Below, piece by piece: positions 7,236-9,999 of a stretch of 9,999 nt of DNA. A program made the translations under genes and the position numbers. Positions within the stretch are counted from its first letter, which is position 1. Every line of letters starts with the position of its first letter. The DNA is from Chloroflexia bacterium (GTDB taxonomy: Bacteria > Chloroflexota > Chloroflexia > Thermomicrobiales > UBA6265), in assembly GCA_013696525.1 (NCBI GenBank), contig JACCYK010000411.1:1-9999 (forward strand). The letters are read 5' to 3'. Below the pieces are notes generated by a model. That model was not told the DNA's origin. It saw only the letters and a list, made by a program, of their open reading frames with translations, and made no database searches.

Positions 7236-7312
7236 AAAAAGTGCCCCGACCGACGTTCGGCGCCTGCGTCCTCTCTTGCGAGATTCTTCAGGTGACTCCC
7301 ATCGCTCGGGAC
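7236..7312 (-). ncRNA. Putative small non-coding RNA, no family recognised
   Basis: A segment of about 77 nt in the gap between two convergent genes has the make-up of a free-standing small RNA gene. The promoter at 7319-7347 places the first transcribed base at G7312. GUCCCGA (7312-7306) pairs with UCGGGGC (7249-7243), seven pairs including one G-U, so the helix begins at the predicted 5' end. Inside are a hairpin UCUC-GCAA-GAGA (7283-7272) with a GNRA tetraloop and a short CCGA-ACG-UCGG hairpin (7260-7250) stacked directly against the closing helix. After AC comes U5 (7240-7236), and a second U5 lies at 7229-7225. No protein of useful length starts in it; the only AUG (7302) opens four codons. 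It does not fit tRNA, SRP RNA or any riboswitch consensus I could recall, and no gene lies downstream to be controlled in cis. Alternatively it could be the structured 3' end of the ccdA message. Confidence 0.5.
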
Positions 7313-7318
7313 ATTTGT

Positions 7319-7347
7319 ATAGTAGCACCGCAATGCCCGGTTGTCAA
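7319..7347 (-). promoter_or_regulatory. Sigma-70-type promoter for the putative small RNA
   Basis: Read on the minus strand, a consensus -35 TTGACA (7347-7342) is separated by exactly 17 bases from TACTAT (7324-7319), which keeps the key A2, A5 and T6 of the -10 consensus. The predicted start is G7312. No protein gene is positioned to use it. Confidence 0.6.
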
Positions 7348-7366
7348 TACTTTTTTCATATTGATT
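7348..7366 (-). promoter_or_regulatory. AT-rich UP-like element
   Basis: Immediately upstream of the minus-strand TTGACA lies a 19-base tract with only three G/C bases, including a run of six A on the minus strand, in otherwise GC-rich DNA. Position and composition fit an UP element bound by the RNA polymerase alpha subunit, typical of strong stable-RNA promoters. Confidence 0.45.
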
Positions 7367-7455
7367 CGAAGATTGGCGGAGCGAGAAGGCAACCGCGGTG
7401 GTCGTTCATCATTTGGATGACGCTGATCGCCGGACGACCGTCCCGTAAGGAGGTG

Positions 7456-8127
7456 CTATCGCCCCAGGTTGGGGAGCACATCCACCCAAATGCCGAAGGC
7501 GGCGATGCCAATGAGCAGCGCCCCGGCGAAGCGGCCCAGGGACTTTGAGCTGCCGGCCAACCAGCGGGTGATCCCCCGTTGGGCTGGTGCGGCCAGCAAC
7601 GGCAGCACGAGAAGGGGCCAGCCGAAGCCGAAGCCAAAGGCGAGGAAGTACAGCATGCTCTCGGTGAGCGCGGCCGCGCTGCCGGTCCCGAGCACAAACG
7701 CGCCGATGATGACGGGACCGGTACAGGGCAGGGTCATGGGGGCCAACAGGCCACCGTACACAAACGAACCGGCATACGGGTTTGAGAGCATCGGTGTCCG
7801 TGTCGTTGCCAGCCGTGCCACCGGGTTCTTGCCCAGGATCATGGCGACGCCAAGGGCCACAACGATGCCATACGTAATTGGCAGGAGCCAGGGGAGAATG
7901 CCGCTGAATGACTGGCCGAGGGTGAACAGGATAAACCCGATCGCGATCATCGTCGCCAGCACGCCAGCCAAGACGAAGCCGCCTAGCAGGACGCCGCCGA
8001 GTCGAACGCGACGCTGCTGCATGCTGCCGGCAAGGAACGCGATGAGGCCCGGATAGAGCGGGAGAACACAGACGTTTCCCAGGATGGCCGCGTTGCCGAG
8101 CAAGAATGCGCCCAGATAGACGCTCAT
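7456..8127 (-). CDS. ccdA: CcdA/DsbD-type thiol-disulfide transporter
   Basis: This 223-residue membrane protein has about six helices and the pair of half-repeat cysteine motifs of the CcdA family: NVCVLPLYPG (18-27, C20) and TLPCTGPV (132-139, C135). In the family these two cysteines form a redox pair that carries electrons from cytoplasmic thioredoxin across the membrane to extracytoplasmic thiol proteins, used for cytochrome c maturation and related repair. The first repeat starts at the very N-terminus (VYLGAFLLGNAAILGNVC), and a loop with a short arginine-rich stretch (QQRRVR) separates helices 1 and 2. The ATG overlaps the stop of the upstream thioredoxin gene in an ATGA arrangement, implying translational coupling and a common pathway. 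No clear terminator directly follows the TAG; the structured segment near 7312-7236 could serve. Confidence 0.9.
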   Translation of the reverse strand: MSVYLGAFLLGNAAILGNVCVLPLYPGLIAFLAGSMQQRRVRLGGVLLGGFVLAGVLATMIAIGFILFTLGQSFSGILPWLLPITYGIVVALGVAMILGKNPVARLATTRTPMLSNPYAGSFVYGGLLAPMTLPCTGPVIIGAFVLGTGSAAALTESMLYFLAFGFGFGWPLLVLPLLAAPAQRGITRWLAGSSKSLGRFAGALLIGIAAFGIWVDVLPNLGR

Positions 8128-8762
8128 GGCGCGGTGGCGTCTCGTGTCTCGGCGAAGAGGGCAAGCAACTCGTCCGGCGAACTGCTCCCGGTCTGGATGT
8201 CGCCGATCGTCCCGTCCGGCGCCACGATCAGGTGGGGCGTGGCCGGAGGCACGGCGATTTCCTGTCCGAGGTCGTCGGCCATCGCCTGCAGCATGTCGAT
8301 CGGCATGACGGCGAAGACGAACGGGAACTCGTTGGTCGCGGCATAGCCGGCCAGTGCTTCACGGGGCAGGTCGACCTCGCTGCTGAGGGCGAGGATCACA
8401 ATCTCCTCGCGATCCGGCTCGGGGATCTGGTTGAAGGCGTCGGTCAGCCGCGCCAGTTGATCGCGGCAGGGGGGACACCAGGTCGCCATGCCCTCGACGT
8501 AGATAGTCTTCCCCACGAAATCAGCGATCGTGAACTCGTCACCGGTGCAGGCGTCAACGAGCGAGATCGACATCCAGACGGGAAGAGCATCCACGCCCGA
8601 AACCGGTACGGTCTCCTCCGTGGCATCCGCGGACGCTGGATCCAGCCACAACGTACTGGCGCAGTCAGTCCCGCCGTCCTGGCCGGCGGCTGGCAGGCTC
8701 GCCATTGTTAGGACGTAGGCGGCGACCAGAAACGCTGCGATAAACGCGAACTGACGAATCAT
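8124..8762 (-). CDS. Secreted TlpA/ResA-like thioredoxin-fold protein
   Basis: This 212-residue protein has an N-terminal signal peptide or anchor (MIRQFAFIAAFLVAAYVLTMASLPAAG, 1-27). A low-complexity region follows with C34 and C72, then a thioredoxin fold with the active site ATWCPPCRDQL (93-103, C96 and C99), a central strand EEIVILALSSEVD, and a cis-proline region PPATPHLIVAPDG (172-184). Such proteins reduce disulfides outside the cytoplasm and receive electrons from CcdA, whose gene overlaps this one by four bases. I chose the ATG at 8762 over the longer frame that begins at 8927 because GGAGGA lies nine bases before it, the signal peptide starts exactly there, and the longer form would run into the DUF3179 gene. 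C34 and C72 outside the active site could form a structural disulfide. TlpA-like is firm; the client protein is not known. Confidence 0.9.
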   Translation of the reverse strand: MIRQFAFIAAFLVAAYVLTMASLPAAGQDGGTDCASTLWLDPASADATEETVPVSGVDALPVWMSISLVDACTGDEFTIADFVGKTIYVEGMATWCPPCRDQLARLTDAFNQIPEPDREEIVILALSSEVDLPREALAGYAATNEFPFVFAVMPIDMLQAMADDLGQEIAVPPATPHLIVAPDGTIGDIQTGSSSPDELLALFAETRDATAP

Positions 8763-8808
8763 GAGACACGTTCCTCCGTTGTGGGAATCATGCTGCCGAT
8801 CCCGCGGT

Positions 8809-8824
8809 ACGGTCCTCGGACCGT
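8809..8824. repeat. 16-bp inverted repeat between the DUF3179 and thioredoxin genes
   Basis: ACGGTCC and GGACCGT are perfect inverted copies around a two-base centre, in the 101-base gap upstream of the thioredoxin gene. As RNA it could form six pairs with a four-base loop, but no U-run follows on either strand, so it is not a typical terminator. It may be an operator or an mRNA hairpin that tunes expression within the operon. Confidence 0.4.
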
Positions 8825-8863
8825 GGGGCCGGCCGCTCGGGCCATCACCCGACTCAACGCCGA

Positions 8864-9999
8864 TCACTTCAAATTGGATTCGTCCGCCGGGTTCCAAAGC
8901 CGTCCTCGAGGCTGGAAGGCTGCCCAAGCGAACCAGAATACGAGCGTATGTGGGACGGCGATCAGCCGTTCACCAGATAGCGTGCCGCTGGTCGCCGCCC
9001 CGGTAATATCCCAGCTTGAGCCTGTCTCAGCGTCGATAACGCGACTATCAGGGCTCAGGCTGAAGGTTAGCTCGCGACCATCGAGCTCCCGGACAAAGAC
9101 TCCAACTTGGCCAATGTCGCGACCATCAATGAGGTCGCTGGTATCGAGCGCCGAGCTTGCGCCCGGTTGCCAGAGGACCACGATCGGGGTGTTATCTACC
9201 GTATCCTCAACAAGGCGTGCAGTGTGCAGGGCGGGAACGGGATAGGCGACTCCTTGAGTGCCGATATTGACCGCGACGACCAGCTCCTTTGCCGGCAATC
9301 GTTCGTCGGTCGATCCGTCGAAGAGAAACGGGCGACTGTTGACGTCATCGTAGCCAGGATAGGGGTTCGTTCCATACGATCGGTTGAAGCCAGTCTCGCG
9401 AGAAAGGACGTCGCCTCGTGGGTACGCTTCCTTGAATGCTGACCAACTGATGATCTGGGCCGGCAAAAACGTGAGATGCGCTCCGGTCAGCTCGCCAACA
9501 ATGGCATCGCCACTGAATTGCTGCCACCATGACTCAGTCTGCCGATCCCACATGATGAGGTCACTATGACGCAGATTGCCGGTGGTCCCAAAATCGTAGA
9601 TCGTGTCGCCAGGCTCGAGGCGCCGGTCGTAGGCGATAGCCGAGTAGCAGAGCGGACAGAACGTGACGGTGACATGGGTATCACCGAGCATGTCGTTGAC
9701 AATTTCGTGCCAGACCATGAGTTGGAGCGGATAGGCGCGGGCCACGATCGAACTGTCGGCCCGCTCAATCGCTACCGCGATCACTGGCTCCGAGGCCGCT
9801 AGCCACGCATCGGCATCCGCCAGCGAGACGTACCGAGGGTTGTCAATCGGCGGGATACCGTCGCGGGGCGGACCGCCCGTTCGGATCTCGGAGAGCGGGA
9901 CCGAATGCCGCGTGAAGTCGGTGGTCCAGCCAGCGGTCGAGACTTTGAGATCGTCGGCTGACGCTTCCTGTGTGCCGGCCGGGGCGATGGAGTGGTGAG
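8864..9999 (-). CDS. DUF3179 domain-containing protein, 5'-truncated by the window edge
   Basis: The frame is open from the right edge to the TGA at 8866-8864, giving 377 visible residues. A GTG at 9784 is not the start, because the sequence beyond it carries the family's N-terminal block: TDFTRHSVPLSEI and GGPPRDGIPPIDNPRYV. Further family features are VWHEIVND, the hallmark FCPLCYSAIAYDR (cysteines encoded at 9658-9656 and 9649-9647), FGTTGNLRHSDLIMWDRQTESWWQQ, and the C-terminal TLVFWFAWAAFQP. DUF3179 proteins are widespread and often exported, and have no established biochemical role. The CPLC pair is the obvious candidate for redox or metal chemistry. The gene precedes a secreted thioredoxin and CcdA on the same strand with a 101-base gap, probably as an operon. 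The true start and any signal peptide lie outside the window. Confidence 0.9.
   Translation of the reverse strand, partial: HHSIAPAGTQEASADDLKVSTAGWTTDFTRHSVPLSEIRTGGPPRDGIPPIDNPRYVSLADADAWLAASEPVIAVAIERADSSIVARAYPLQLMVWHEIVNDMLGDTHVTVTFCPLCYSAIAYDRRLEPGDTIYDFGTTGNLRHSDLIMWDRQTESWWQQFSGDAIVGELTGAHLTFLPAQIISWSAFKEAYPRGDVLSRETGFNRSYGTNPYPGYDDVNSRPFLFDGSTDERLPAKELVVAVNIGTQGVAYPVPALHTARLVEDTVDNTPIVVLWQPGASSALDTSDLIDGRDIGQVGVFVRELDGRELTFSLSPDSRVIDAETGSSWDITGAATSGTLSGERLIAVPHTLVFWFAWAAFQPRGRLWNPADESNLK

Noticed and set aside
7243..7312. The 70-nt closed structure as a tRNA or SRP RNA
   Set aside because: The 7-bp closing helix and length recall a tRNA, but there is no T-arm (no GGTTCGA-like loop with a 5-bp stem), no U8, and the middle hairpin has a four-base loop. 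The SRP domain IV consensus (GUCAGG...GGAA...AGCAGCC) is absent.
7236..7312. The same segment as a c-di-GMP-I, fluoride or molybdenum-cofactor riboswitch
   Set aside because: GGACGCAG resembles part of the c-di-GMP-I core and GCGAUGG part of the fluoride core, but the partner segments of each consensus are missing and no gene lies downstream on that strand. The Moco idea rested only on the neighbouring Mo enzyme, which is on the other strand.
7446..7453. AAGGAGGT-like sequence on the plus strand just after ccdA, reading as an anti-Shine-Dalgarno on the minus strand
   Set aside because: No plus-strand gene begins at a suitable distance, and there is no further similarity to a 16S rRNA 3' end; a short match by chance.
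7409..8164. Minus-strand open frame of 251 codons in another frame over ccdA
   Set aside because: Arginine/proline-rich shadow without hydrophobic pattern; the overlapping CcdA frame has clear membrane helices and cysteine motifs.
8106..8711. Plus-strand open frame of 201 codons across the thioredoxin gene
   Set aside because: Opposite-strand shadow of the WCPPC thioredoxin gene, which has a signal peptide, ribosome site and operon context.
8763..8927. Longer N-terminus for the thioredoxin gene from 8927
   Set aside because: The extension is polar with no domain, overlaps the DUF3179 end and would bury the signal peptide; GGAGGA nine bases before 8762 marks the start.

Overview
The window is GC-rich, densely coded bacterial DNA. 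Three things point, with moderate confidence, to a Chloroflexota bacterium of the Thermomicrobia/Sphaerobacter type: a DUF2085 membrane protein of the 'HGLC...DARMTGIY' form, a NERD-like gene overlapping a DNA polymerase III delta-prime gene, and a DUF3179 gene beside thiol-redox genes. No taxonomic marker is present, so this is an inference from protein style and not an identification.

Layout. Left end (1-467, +): the 3' part of a gene for a small secreted, cysteine-containing protein of unknown function. 514-1341 (-): a PAP2-type membrane phosphatase with all three catalytic motifs. 1477-2331 (+): a DUF2085 membrane protein, divergent from PAP2. 2450-4310 (+): a two-gene unit of a membrane-anchored NERD-like protein that has lost the usual catalytic residues, overlapping by 14 bases a holB-like clamp-loader delta-prime gene. 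4466-4771 (+): a 101-residue hypothetical protein. 4844-7132 (+): a molybdopterin-binding large subunit of the xanthine dehydrogenase family, without its FAD and iron-sulfur partner subunits, followed by a perfect 13-bp intrinsic terminator.

7133-7455 is the only gap above 300 bases and lies between convergent genes. Besides the terminator it carries, on the minus strand, an AT-rich upstream element, a TTGACA/17 bp/TACTAT promoter and a roughly 77-nt segment. The segment's predicted first base opens a 7-bp closing helix, it contains a GCAA-tetraloop hairpin, and it ends in a U5 run. I interpret it as an unrecognised small non-coding RNA gene; it is the most interesting feature here.

Right end (7456-9999, -): three co-oriented genes read toward the left: a DUF3179 protein with a CPLC motif (5' end outside the window), a secreted TlpA-like thioredoxin (WCPPC) and a CcdA-type thiol/disulfide transporter. 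The last two overlap by 4 bases (ATGA). CcdA would move reducing equivalents across the membrane to the thioredoxin; the DUF3179 CPLC motif is a candidate client. A 16-bp inverted repeat lies between the DUF3179 and thioredoxin genes.
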